Of a DNA stretch of 64,000 nt, positions 46,800 through 56,904 are shown in pieces. Source of the stretch: Endothia cerciana (Eukaryota > Ascomycota > Sordariomycetes > Diaporthales > Cryphonectriaceae); contig JALRMH010000010.1 of the NCBI GenBank assembly GCA_026119935.1, positions 124,001 through 188,000 on the forward strand, given 5' to 3'. A model generated the notes under the pieces. It saw nothing but the letters and a program-made list of their open reading frames with translations, did no database searches and had not been told where the DNA came from. Both the position numbers and the translations under genes were made by a program. Positions within the stretch are counted from its first letter, which is position 1. Each line of letters opens with the position of its first letter.

Positions 46800-46835
<36 letters not shown>

Positions 46836-47045
46836 CAGCAATTGTTTCATGACCTTTTTTTTCCATGGCTTTTTCCCTCTTGACCTTTTCCATGAGTGAT
46901 GGGTATCTGTATCTGGTCTTTCCTGGCCCGGATGACCTAAACGCCGACTCTATGCACCTGGACCGAGACATCCATACTATCGTGCAAACCATCATGATCC
47001 TAAATACCAGGAACGCCGGCTTGAAAATCAGCACTCGTCTACTCA
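46314..47045. other. convergent intergenic with long T homopolymer
   Basis: About 730 nt between converging PAT1 and RPC5. A T run of over 30 nt at about 46803-46833 is the notable feature. Sequence to about 46600 is probably PAT1 3' UTR. No gene recognised. Confidence 0.5.
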
Positions 47046-48406
47046 TCACGAACCGCCCTTCGTGCCGCTCGTCGAAGGCCCCCCCGCCTTGGCGGTATCG
47101 TTGGCTGCGGTGGGTGCTTTCTTAGCCCGTCGCGCTGCGGTCGTCGCCTTCGCACGTCCGGCCGGCCTGCCGCTCGGTCCCGCATCGGCGGCCTTGCCCT
47201 TCCCCTTTGCCCTGGCAGACGAGGAGGCAGGCTCGTCGTCCGAGATCTCCACGTTGACCGGCCCCTCCTTGGCGATGCCGCTCGTCGTCTCCAGCATCCC
47301 GTCCTCGTCCATCCCCGTCCTCAGCGCGGCGACCTGCTCGGCCAGCTCCGCGAGGCCGTGCTCGTTCACCGTGGCTGCAGCCGCCGCCGCGGCGCCCTCG
47401 GCCTCAGGCTGCCTGCCCGCGGGCACCACCCCGCCCTCCGGACCCCGCAGGTACAGCGTCTCCTCGCTCACCGCCCAGCTGTCCACGGCGTCCTCGTGCA
47501 CGTAGCGCATGCGCCGCCACCCCTCCGCCTGCACCTTCTTGAGCCGGTCCGCCATCGTCTCCTGCACGATCTCCTCGTCGCCGTCCTTGGTCTGCTTGAT
47601 GGTCATGTGGATCGCGCGCGCGGCCTCCTTGGTCGCGGCCGCCGCGCCGGCGGCGCCGGCGCCGCGGGCCAGGCGCTCCTGTTCGGTCGTTGCGTCGATG
47701 TGGTGGAGCTGAGGGCGGAGGTGGACGAGGGAGGACACGGGGGTGAGGTGGAGGTTGCCTGGTGACATGAAGCGTATCAGCATCTGTGGTCTGTGCAGTG
47801 GGTACCTGAGAGGAAGGGGGGTTAGGTGAGGTGGGAGATGGGCGGCTGAGGTAGACGAGGAAATCGCATACTCCCGGTGAAGACGCCGACCATGTACTTG
47901 CTCTCGGCGCTCACGTCCGGCGTCTGGCCGCCCAGCGTCTGCGTCCGCAACACGAAGTCCCGCCTCAGCGCCTCGTTCCAGTCCATGCCCATGTCCATGA
48001 TCTCGTCCCCCCTGCCGGGCGCCCTCACCCGCGGCGGCGGGGCGCCGACGCCGAAGCCGCCCGCGAGGCCGTGGCTGCCGCCCTTCTTGGCCTCGGTGTT
48101 CCTGTGCAGGTGGGTGCCCCAGTTCAGGCCCTTGGCGCGGTCGTAGGCGGTGTTGTAGTCGACGGGGAAGTCGAGCTCGACCATGCCCGTGGCGGGCTTG
48201 ACGCGCAGCTCCATGGGCGCGCGGGCCGGCTTCTTGCCGTCGGTCTTGTTGGGGTGCTCGAGGATCAGGACCCGGCGGTTGGCGGCCAGCGGGGGCTTCA
48301 GGAGGATGTTGAACGTGCCGACGACCGGGTCGTCCTCGTCGCCGTTCATCGTCTGAGAGGCGGGCGCCGAGAGGGCTGGGTCGATCAGAGTGGGGTCGAC
48401 GTTCAT
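47046..48406 (-). CDS. rpc37: RNA polymerase III subunit RPC5/Rpc37
   Basis: Two exons on the minus strand, 48406-47872 and 47758-47046 (415 residues). It matches the RPC5/Sin-like family, Pol III-specific subunits that pair with RPC4 (Rpc53) and act in initiation and termination on tRNA and 5S genes. Visible family stretches: DDPVVGTFNILLKPPLAANR, VLILEHPNKTDGKKPARAPM, MVELDFPVDYNTAYDRAKGL, SAESKYMVGVFTGS and NLHLTPVSSLVHLRPQLHHI. A Lys/Ala-rich tail follows (KGKGKAADAGPSGR...). Donor GTATGC and acceptor CACCAG (phase 1) give VFTGSNLHLTPV. A closer AG at about 47807 would shift the frame. The start is uncertain: the frame is open upstream through a proline run encoded by a 17-nt G/C homopolymer, but 48406 is the first ATG. 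Nuclear. Confidence 0.82.
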
Positions 48407-49588
48407 CTTCGGCAGCGTCGTGCGTGTGCCTCTCCTTCGCCCGGCGGTGGTCGAAAGGATCGGGGGGGGGGGGGGGGGCAGATTGGTGGAAGAAGAGGGA
48501 TCCGTGCCTGTTGGGGCAGTGCTGTCAGCCTGTAGGACGCCCGACGAGGTCGACGGGGTTGGATCCGCGGACAAGCTTGTCGAAATTTTGGACCGCGGTT
48601 CGAGGTAGGTTTCGCTTCGAGATCCGCGCCGTAAAAGCAGTCGGGTAGGCCCCTGGACACCCAGGCCGGCCGCACCCCTGACGAAAACGTGGCCGTTAAG
48701 GTTAGCGGGGACAGGGCCTGCACCACACCCCCCGAATCCAACTATTACTACTACCCTGCTCGAGTATAGGGCAACTCACCCAGTAATGAGGCTGCCGATG
48801 CACGACAAAGAGAGAGAAGGGGGGATAACCAAGGCACCTCGCGGACTGTCCTGCGCTGCCGTCTCTTGTTCATGCTGCTGCCCGCGATTCACCGTCCACT
48901 GATGTCACCACTTCATCAAGCATTGGATGACCTCGGCTGTTTTCCCTTGCCTCCCTGTGGGAGTCGGTCAAGTTTTGCACCCGGGGCAATATTTCAGGAC
49001 GGTGGGTGCTCGTTCAGTCAGCATTGAGCCGGTGATGCGGGGATTACTGAGTTGACTCTGATGGGGGGATCCCGAGGGAATGACAACGTCATCCACAGCT
49101 TGGGTAAAGAGCTCATGAAGCTGACCGTGGTCGCCTGCGAGCCTCACGAAGCGGCACGAGGCAGCATGCCTCGACGTCGGTGCCTACTATGTACATGATG
49201 GCCCGGTGGTCTAAGCCGTCTACCCAGATGGTGAGGATGATCTATCTCAACACCGGAGGCGGCTAGATCGAGATCACTACGAGAGGACTGGCACAATCAG
49301 GGCGGGTGCCTCGGCCAGCATGCCATGTGATCTCACAAAGAGAACTCCAATAGTACTAGACATTGCACCTAGTCGGGCCCGTTGCAGGGTTCGAGACAAC
49401 GTGAAGATATATTCACACACAAAAAAAAAAAAAAAAAAAGGCAGAATCCAGGTATCAAACAGGCTATCCTCAGGAACTCCCGCCTCGCCAGGCTATGCTG
49501 CTATACAAAACAACAGGCTATATACAATACTTGCATGAAGTCATCAACATCCGTGTACACCCAACATGGCCCCGACATGGTCGGTCGG
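48407..49588. other. intergenic, promoter of RPC5, homopolymers
   Basis: About 1.2 kb. It holds a G run of 17 (48462-48478) just upstream of the RPC5 ATG and an A run of about 18 (49422-49439). An additional 5' exon of RPC5 is possible but not identified. No other gene seen. Confidence 0.5.
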
Positions 49589-50037
49589 TCACGTCTGGTA
49601 CGAAAATCGGCTCCTCGGTATTGTCCTTGGTACCGTCCTAGATATTGGCGTAGCCAAGGTCCCTTCCAGCTCCTGGGGGAAGACAAGTGGTGGTGGTGTT
49701 GCTGCAGGCAGTTCCTGTGGTTGAGGATATAGTTCTGAGAGATCGTTTGGTGGCAGCTCCGCGGGCTCCTGTTGAGAGCCAGTCGGATATTTATGCTTCT
49801 TCTGTTGTTGTTGTTGTTGCTGTTGTTGTAATTGCTGCTGGTATTGTTCAATCTGAAGATCCGGCTGACACTGCTGACAGCTATACGCTTGTGGCGAGAT
49901 GTGATAGTCTGGAAGATGGTGTTGGTGATGGTTGTGGTGGTGGTGCTCATGCATCATGTGAAGAGGTGATGGTGAACGCAGGCTGCGGAAGCTCGTCGGC
50001 GTGCTCACGATCACCTCCTTCTCCTGCACTGGCTGCG

Positions 50038-50103
<66 letters not shown>

Positions 50104-50299
50104 GCTGAAGCTGAAGCTGAAGCTGAAGATGTGTCACGCTCGACGTCGGCGCGACGTCGCCGATCCGGGCGGGCCATTTGAACTCGGTCGTCGCCCTGAT
50201 CGTCTGTCTCCTCTCGGGCGCTATCTCCACCAGCCGCGGCGTCTCGAACCTCTGCGGCTCCGGCAGGCCCTTCTTCTTCCCCCACAAGAGACAGCCCAT
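49589..50299 (-). CDS. polyglutamine protein with MGC acylation-type N-terminus
   Basis: Unrecognised single-exon candidate, 236 residues, starting at a true ATG. The first residues, MGCLLWGKKKG, have Gly2 and Cys3 followed by a basic patch, the pattern of N-myristoylated and palmitoylated membrane-anchored proteins. Residues 11-57 (EPQRFETPRLVEIAPERRQT...FKWPARIGDV) look like an ordinary conserved segment. Then come an LQ repeat and about 21 consecutive Gln (residues 67-87, encoded by the CTG/CAG repeat at 50038-50103). A His-rich patch follows (HEHHHHNHHQHHLPDYH), a second Gln run, and a Pro/Arg-rich tail ending SRFSYQT. Function unknown. Alternatives: a shorter gene, or a 5' exon of a longer one; the intact frame across the repeats favours coding. 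Confidence 0.5.
50038..50103. repeat. (CTG)n/(CAG)n trinucleotide repeat
   Basis: About 21-22 nearly perfect CTG units on the plus strand, read as CAG (Gln) on the minus strand inside the MGC protein gene. Confidence 0.95.
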
Positions 50300-50730
50300 G
50301 ATGATGTCGGGGTCCGATTGCGTATCCCGGCGACTGCGGCTATGGAGGAGCTCACGCCGGTCCGAAGACTAAAGTGCGGCCGGTGTCCGGCTAGTATGCC
50401 TGTCGCGCTAGTTGTAGAAGCTACTACGGTAGCTAATGATCGACGGGTCAGTCTCGAGGGTCGTATACATGCTGAAGACGCTCGACATGATAGACCACAC
50501 AGGTTTGTGGGCCGAGGACAAATTGTCACATACCAGCCCTCGAGGTGGCCAAGCCGGCCTGCACCCCAGACGAACCGTGCTCAGCAAACACCTGTACCGG
50601 CACTGCTCTCTCCTCTGCGGGCGCGGCGGACGGACTGCGGGAGATCGGGAGGATGGAGAAGAGGCGACCTCGGGAAGCTGGAGGAGGAGCCAGAGGAGGA
50701 GATCGAGTCGGAAGCAGGAGCAGGTGTAGG

Positions 50731-50779
<49 letters not shown>
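50731..50779. repeat. (CGT)16 trinucleotide repeat
   Basis: Perfect CGT/ACG run of about 16 units, some 430 nt upstream of the MGC gene start. Read on the minus strand it would encode poly-Asp, but the surrounding frame is low-complexity and not credible as a gene. Confidence 0.95.
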
Positions 50780-50780
<1 letters not shown>

Positions 50781-52091
50781 GGGGGGCGTGGCGTTGACAG
50801 CGCGGGCGGGCGGGCGGCTGGTGGTATACAGTAGTCGTCTCTGCTATGGTAGTTGGAGGGACCAAAGCTGCGGAAACAGACAAGAAGGGGAGAAAAGATG
50901 GAGGATGAGATGGACCCGCTACTTTCGGAGCCAGGGTAGCGGGCAAGAGTGGTGCGATCGTCCCCAAGGACTGGGAAAGAGAGGCGCAAGGGCAAGGGCT
51001 AGGGCCACTGCAGGCAGTAGTACATGGCACTACTGCTGTATGTACAGGGCAGGAGAACCTCTCTTTCGTGTGCTGCTCCTCAAAGGGCTCGCCGCTGGTC
51101 TGCGGTCATTGGGGGTTGGTCATTGTTGGGGGGGGGGGGGGAGGTTATTCACCGACCAGCTGCAGGCTTGGGCCAGTAGCTTGGGGGAGACCACGGGAAG
51201 CGCTGCCTATTTCGCGATCGGCGGCGGTCCCACCCGCGAACCGACTCTCAATCCTCCTCCTCCTGTCTTCGAGGCTCTAATTCTTCGAGGCGAGGGGAGC
51301 TCGGGATGCCCAGGGGAGATGTGCACCGGTCAGGAACTGACTCTTAAAGCGACACCCGGCCTCCGGGAGACCGAGTTAGGCCCTCGAGGAGGACTCGTAT
51401 AGTACCGTGGTAACGCAGACTACGGTACTGCTACACAGAGAAGCCCTGGTTCCTAGGCCCGCCGGGCTGAATTCGCGTGTGGCCGAGTGACAGCGCGAGT
51501 GGGACCCAACGAGTATTTAGCTGGTACTTTTGCACGTAGATGTGGAGTAGCGAGCCGCCGAGCACCCGCTTACTGGGTACCATGTGTCGACCTGGACCTC
51601 CCCGACGGTCACATCTCGAGTGGATTAGGGGGTCCGGCTGGAGGATCGGGGGGTGATATGCGTCCATCCGGCGTGTGGATGGGGACGCAGCGCATCACTG
51701 CTGCTCGACGGGATGGTATACTATAGCAGCATAGCAGCAGCTTGGTTGGGGGCCATCATCTAGCTCAGTGCCACTCGGCTTACAAGAAGGGGCCTGAAAC
51801 ACATCGCATGCCTCGCAAGACCTCGCGCGAGCCTCCCCATCCCGTCCTGGTACTACAATGCTACGTCACGGCGAGAAACGCTTTGTCATCTCGGCCAAAT
51901 CACGAACAGGAACAGCCTTATCCCCTCACATGGGCTCCCGACTGACCATGCACGTACAGCAGCCACACCGAATCCTTCGGCGGCGAGGTCAGAAGCCAAA
52001 GAAAGGTAACGGTGCAGGCTGGCAGACCAGGCCACGACCCATTCGTTTTACGGTAGGACTGATCGAGGGCCAGGTCATCTTTGCCAAGGGA

Positions 52092-52111
52092 TGAGAGAGA
52101 GAGAGAGAGAG
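52092..52111. repeat. (GA)n dinucleotide repeat
   Basis: About ten GA units followed by GTGAGTGAGA variants; a complementary (CT)n tract lies 120 nt downstream at 52231-52256. Confidence 0.9.
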
Positions 52112-54311
52112 TGAGTGAGAGGAAGGAGGACAGCCGAACCAAGGACCCGGAAGGATCTCACTCGCTAAACCACAACCCAGTTCAGCCACCAAGCCCTGAA
52201 ATGAGGCGTCCTAAATCCGGAGGGTCCCCGTCTCCTCTCTCTCTCTCTCTCTCTCTGTCTTTACACAATACTATACTATGGTACAGCACTCAGTACTCGT
52301 TCCTCCGCGGCAGAGCCCCCTGCTGGAGCCCTGGGGGGGTGAGTGAGTGCGCCGCGCAGGGACGGCGACCTCTGAGACCTGCCCAGGAACGACACAGGGA
52401 AACAGGGCATACAAGTGCTGCATGCCCTCTGTCTCGCCTGGTGATGTTTGGTTTGGTTTGCATGTGGCTGTCGTGCCACCACACCTCCCATCCCCCTCCC
52501 CGTGCCGTCCGCGGGACCTCGTTGGTCGGGGCGGTGGTACGGTACTCAGAATCCTTCGCAGCTCTTCAGAGTGTGCCGTGATTCTTCAGCCTGGAGGCGT
52601 GAGCCCTTCGATGAAACACTCGACGAATGAGCTCGCCATGGGCTGCATCGGCAACGAAGCCACCCGGATTGCATCTCGGCCACCATGACCCTTATTACTC
52701 CTATCCGCCCCATCCCTTAGCTTCTGTCCACCGTACATAACTATGGAACAGCTTCCAGGTGTTAGTCCTCTACAAGGTCACTTCACCATCGACACGCAGA
52801 AGCTTCCCACTAAGCATCAACAATTTTGCCCGGCGCCTGTGGAATTTTGGCCGTCGAGCGGAAATGAGGTGACGCTACGGCTGCGGCGGCCTTGGCTTGG
52901 GAGAAGAGAGGGAAAGCCTCCTTCCTACCTCCCTACGCCGGAGGTCCCTCCTTGGCCCCCAACCTCCCAAGAGGGTGACACCGATATGCTTCTATGCATG
53001 CAGTCAGCAAATGTGGCCAGGATCCACGTGCGGCACTCTCAGGGGTCGGAATCATGATCTAAACCGCCCACCCCCCCCCCCCGCGGGGCGTGTTGGACGG
53101 CATACCGCAAACCAACCTCGCCCTTCTGCGGGGGGGGCCTCGGTGGCCCCCACCCCACTTCGGCGTACGTTGTATGCGGAATGACGGGCCAGGTTTACCC
53201 GGTGAAGGTGATGGGGATGGGGTGAAATGGGGACTGAGGGCCCCAGGGTCGCGCGGGTGAGCACATCACAGACGTAGTTGGTAACTCGTGAGACACCAAC
53301 AGGAACATGCGCCGTGACAATAACATGGATCATGAGTCGGGTTGTACTTGCACAGTCTCTTCCAAGATGAAGGGAACAAAAGGAAGAAGGCAGAGTGAAA
53401 AGGAAAAAAGAGACGAGAAGAAACGAAAACAAGAACCACCAAAAAACTCATCATACTCTTTTGTAAATTGTATACGAGACTATTGAGAATGTGTGACGGC
53501 AGGCAACGAATCCAGAAATGCTACATAAGAACAATGCCCCCTTCCCAGGTCACGGCGGCGAGACCGGTTGTCACACACTGGCAAGATACACCATGAGGAA
53601 AGGAGCCCGGGCAGCTCTGCCTGTTTCACGCCCTGCACGCGAGCGAAGTCATCGCACCGGTAGCTTCGCCTGGTGCATAACTGGGTATGCCTTTTATGGG
53701 TTGGCCGGGGAGCACAGGAAAGCGATACCAGAGAAGAAGATTGTGACTACGAAAACAGGGGCGGATTCATTTCTTCATGAGTCTATGCCTACCTGGTCGA
53801 TCTGCCTATACCTGAGCAGATCGACACAAACGAGCACTATCCGTTTGAGTCCTTCATCTCAAAATCTGTAGACAGAGGTTGAAACTATTACATAGAGTCG
53901 CTTGAGTCTCGAGATGGCCGCATCCGCGAGCACAAGTGAATTCATAATTATACCAACATACTGCTTTGTATATTGCATAGATAATATTAGGCCCCTTATA
54001 GGTGTATCAACCCTCGTGCACATTGAGGTAATTAATACTTGCTATTGTAATACTTAGGTAGGAGTTTTGCGCCCCTGCCCGGCACGAATACATGTAATAA
54101 CAGGCCTTCCGCCGGCAGAATCATACTGCCGAAGGAATTAACTCCTTTTGCAGATGTTTCCTTGTATGGATTTATCATGCCATATTGGGTCGCACCCCCC
54201 TTTCTTTTCCCCCTCCTCTGCAATCCTCCCCCCTCTGTCTCTTGTCTAGCTTGCCTGAATGGAGATGGTCCTGTGCCTAGGGAAAAGTCCGAAACGGGGC
54301 GAGGCTGAGAT

Positions 54312-54626
54312 TCATTTCAGTGAGGCTCGCTCGTTTAGACCTCCCTCAGCACCATCTCTGAAAATCTCACGCAGCTCAAGAAGCCCGAGGTGATCTGCCA
54401 GCTTCCCATGTGGGCTCTCTCCCCAAGTGATGCTCGCTAATCTGGATTTCATTTTTTTTCCTTGGCTTGCGGGTCTGCCCTGCTTCTCCCAATCTGGTTT
54501 CAGCTTAGTCTTCAATGATACAACAAGTTGATCCAGTTTTTGACCTTTCTCTCCAGCTATTACCAACATTGCCCGGGACTTCTCTCTCAAATGACTGAGC
54601 TGTGTCATATAGCTCAGTGCTTTCAT
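54312..54626 (-). pseudogene. relict protein-coding fragment, unknown
   Basis: A 104-codon frame with natural-looking composition (YMTQLSHLREKSRAMLVIAG, LDQLVVSLKTKLKPDWEKQG, RLASITWGESPHGKLADHLG) in otherwise gene-free, AT-richer DNA. Predicted mostly helical and charged. I cannot name the family; a transposon-borne or decayed host gene is likely, since no exons join it convincingly. Confidence 0.3.
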
Positions 54627-55225
54627 AAGGGTCTCCTCTGTAATAGAAGCATGGCGAATAAGTTCCGCTGGAAAGATCCACTAGTTCGCGAGCTCTGATA
54701 AATGTTTAAATGCATGTCTGTGGGGAATAATACTCCTAAAACTTAACCCAGGGCTAAGATACCTACTTAAATTAGCCTTTTTGGGCTTATCATACAGGAT
54801 ATTCCTTTTGTCTAGATAATCTAATCTGTTCCCTCTATGCTCACAGAGCCTCTTTTTCCTTTCAATATCTACTAGACCCCTTTGCTGGTGTTGCAGCTAT
54901 CGAAGATTTCTTGTATGGATGTTTCTTCTTTGTTCTTCGACAAGAGGGACAAGTGCCTAGCTGACAAGAAGTCTATAGGTTTGAGCCAAGGCTGCTTTCA
55001 AGTCTGGTATTGTTTAGAACCCTATTACTGGGCACGGATTGCCTTAGCATATAGATGTTTTCGGAGAAGATGGAGTGGATGTCCGTTGCGCACGCATTGG
55101 AGTGCGCCCGTCATGCCTAGAGAGCATTGCACACACGAGTCACGAAGGAGCTGCATGGGAGTTGAAGACACTCTCGATAACCATGGCACTGCGCTCTATC
55201 AAATACTTCTAAACCAACCAGTAGT

Positions 55226-56358
55226 TCATCCGAGACGATGCAGCTTGAATTCCTCCTGTTCCCTGGGCCCCAGCTCCAGGAGAAATCGCTTGGCATCATC
55301 TTCAGCCATGTCCCTGGCCAGCTGCTCGCCTTCCGCATAGTCCCTCTCACGCTGTGCAATGATGATGGGCTCCTCTATCTCCCTCCAGTAATTACACTCG
55401 TTGTTCCAATCATCCTCACCTTCCCTTGTCAAGTTCCTTCTGACGAGAAGCGGCAGAATGGCAGAATTCTGTAGATTGAGGATGCCAAACTCGTCCTCCA
55501 GCGTCTCCACGCTACAGGGAAATCCGACCAGACGAAGAAGCGACTGCAGCGATCTGTTGTTTGAGCAGATGCAGATGATATTATGATCGTCCTGGCGCCA
55601 GATGAAGTCCAGGGCCTTCCGCCAGCGTTGATCAACGTCGATCCAAAGCTCCTCGACCGATGCGCCGGAGCGTATCCGCTCCTCGAACATCTCATCATTC
55701 TCGGGAAAGCAGTCGCCTCCAAATACAACATCGGCGTCCTCGTCTCGAGCATGATGGCGGATCTGCTTTCTCGTGCCCCGACAGTCTGTTACCTCATGGT
55801 GGCCATATCCCATCCACTCCCTCATCTCGTCCATGACCGTAACCACGGGAGGGAGGATATTTTCAGCAAGTGTCTTCGCCATGGTGATGGCATGGGTGAT
55901 GCAGCGTTGATGCGGGCCGGCATAGAAGCTCTGTGGAATCAGGCCACCTGTGTGTCCTTTCAGCCGGAGCGCAGAATCTTGAGCTTGTATTCTGCCCTCC
56001 ACCGACAAATCCTTGTTTGCCTCGTTCCAGTTCTTGGCCGAATATCTCTGGATCACTGTCAGTCGCCAATTCGCCGACGTCAATAGAGACGTGAATTGAG
56101 ATCCAAGTTTCGGGATCAAGGTGCAATGAGCTGCAACATTACATCGTATAAACGGCGATCCCAGGCGTCCTGCCGCTGGTTATGCTCTGCTGCGCCGTGC
56201 CGGACAATGAACAGGAGCTTATAGCTGCTATCGTTGTCAAGCATCTCTTTCACTTTAGTCCATTCTTTGGTGGCTGGCTGTAGATTCAGCAGGTCCGTTG
56301 TCACCTCCAAATCAGTAAGTGGCAAAAAGCTCGAGCCGATGTGGACTCCACGCCACAT
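55226..56358 (-). CDS. histidine phosphatase (phosphoglycerate mutase-like) fold protein
   Basis: Two exons on the minus strand, 56358-56143 and 56047-55226 (345 residues). The 95-nt intron (GTAATG, CTGAC branch, ATCCAG, phase 0) gives RRLYD | RYSAKNWNEANKDLSVEGRI. The catalytic signature LLFIVRHGAAEHN is at residues 49-61, with the phospho-accepting His at 54. Also typical are DLSVEGRIQAQDSALRL, SFYAGPHQRCITHAITMAKT and the acidic TVMDEMREWMGYG. The place where the second catalytic His should appear (usually a V-S-H-G/S motif) reads IICICSNNRSLQSLLRLVG, so that His seems replaced by Asn. This predicts a weakened or non-enzymatic protein. Cytosolic; no signal peptide. Substrate unknown. The C-terminal acidic helix (REREYAEGEQ-like) is an extension. 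Confidence 0.8.
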
Positions 56359-56904
56359 ACCTCATCCACATGCCTGCCTCGCTTGTGCTTCGTGGCCGTA
56401 ACTCTATGAGCCACAGGATTGAAAATCGAAAATCCATGCTGATATAATCTCGCCATGCTGGATCTGCTATCCGGGGTTAATCTTGCTTCTTGTAGTCTCG
56501 TGGCTATTTGATCGAGCGGCGATCAATAGGTTCGAGTGTTTGTCCCAAAGAGACTACAGGTGATCCTGGCAGCAGGCTTTTGTAGGGCGTCCGGACAGTC
56601 CCGTTTGACTTCCCCTGAAATTATTTTCCTAAAATGATGTGATCCCTCTTTCCCATGCTGAAGTGCCGAAGAATCAGAGCGCTTGGTTTTAGGTTTCGCG
56701 TTCTCCTGGGCGTGGCCGTGCACTGCGAAAATAACTGATCTTGCCCTGTGCACGGCATCATCATGAGATCACACTAGGATCATTCGATACGATTTCTGAG
56801 CTAGAAAAACGACGAGCGACTTGGATTCATGCCACGACATATATTCAAGGTTTGTGTGGACTCACTATAACCACAAGGTCCCCCGGCCCGTCCCTGGAAA
56901 ACGT
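56359..56904. other. intergenic
   Basis: About 545 nt between two minus-strand genes. No gene seen; promoter of the phosphatase-like gene and 3' UTR of the receptor-like gene. Confidence 0.5.

Larger units (their letters stand above)
50300..55225. other. gene-poor, repeat-rich 4.9 kb region
   Basis: No convincing gene. It contains a (CGT)16 run, G runs near 51128-51141, (GA)n at about 52092-52111, (CT)n at about 52231-52256, and C-rich tracts at 53071-53082. From about 53850 to 55000 it becomes AT-richer. A minus-strand 104-codon frame at 54312-54626 is the only protein-like stretch and is listed separately. Part of 50300-51000 may be the promoter and leader of the MGC gene. Confidence 0.5.

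Noticed and set aside
49190..49260. tRNA-like start (GGCCCGGTGGTCTAA)
   Set aside because: No matching acceptor stem or T-loop follows at tRNA spacing.
50581..51030. Minus-strand frame with 15-16 consecutive Asp
   Set aside because: The poly-Asp comes from the CGT microsatellite; flanking residues are low complexity and no exon structure was found.
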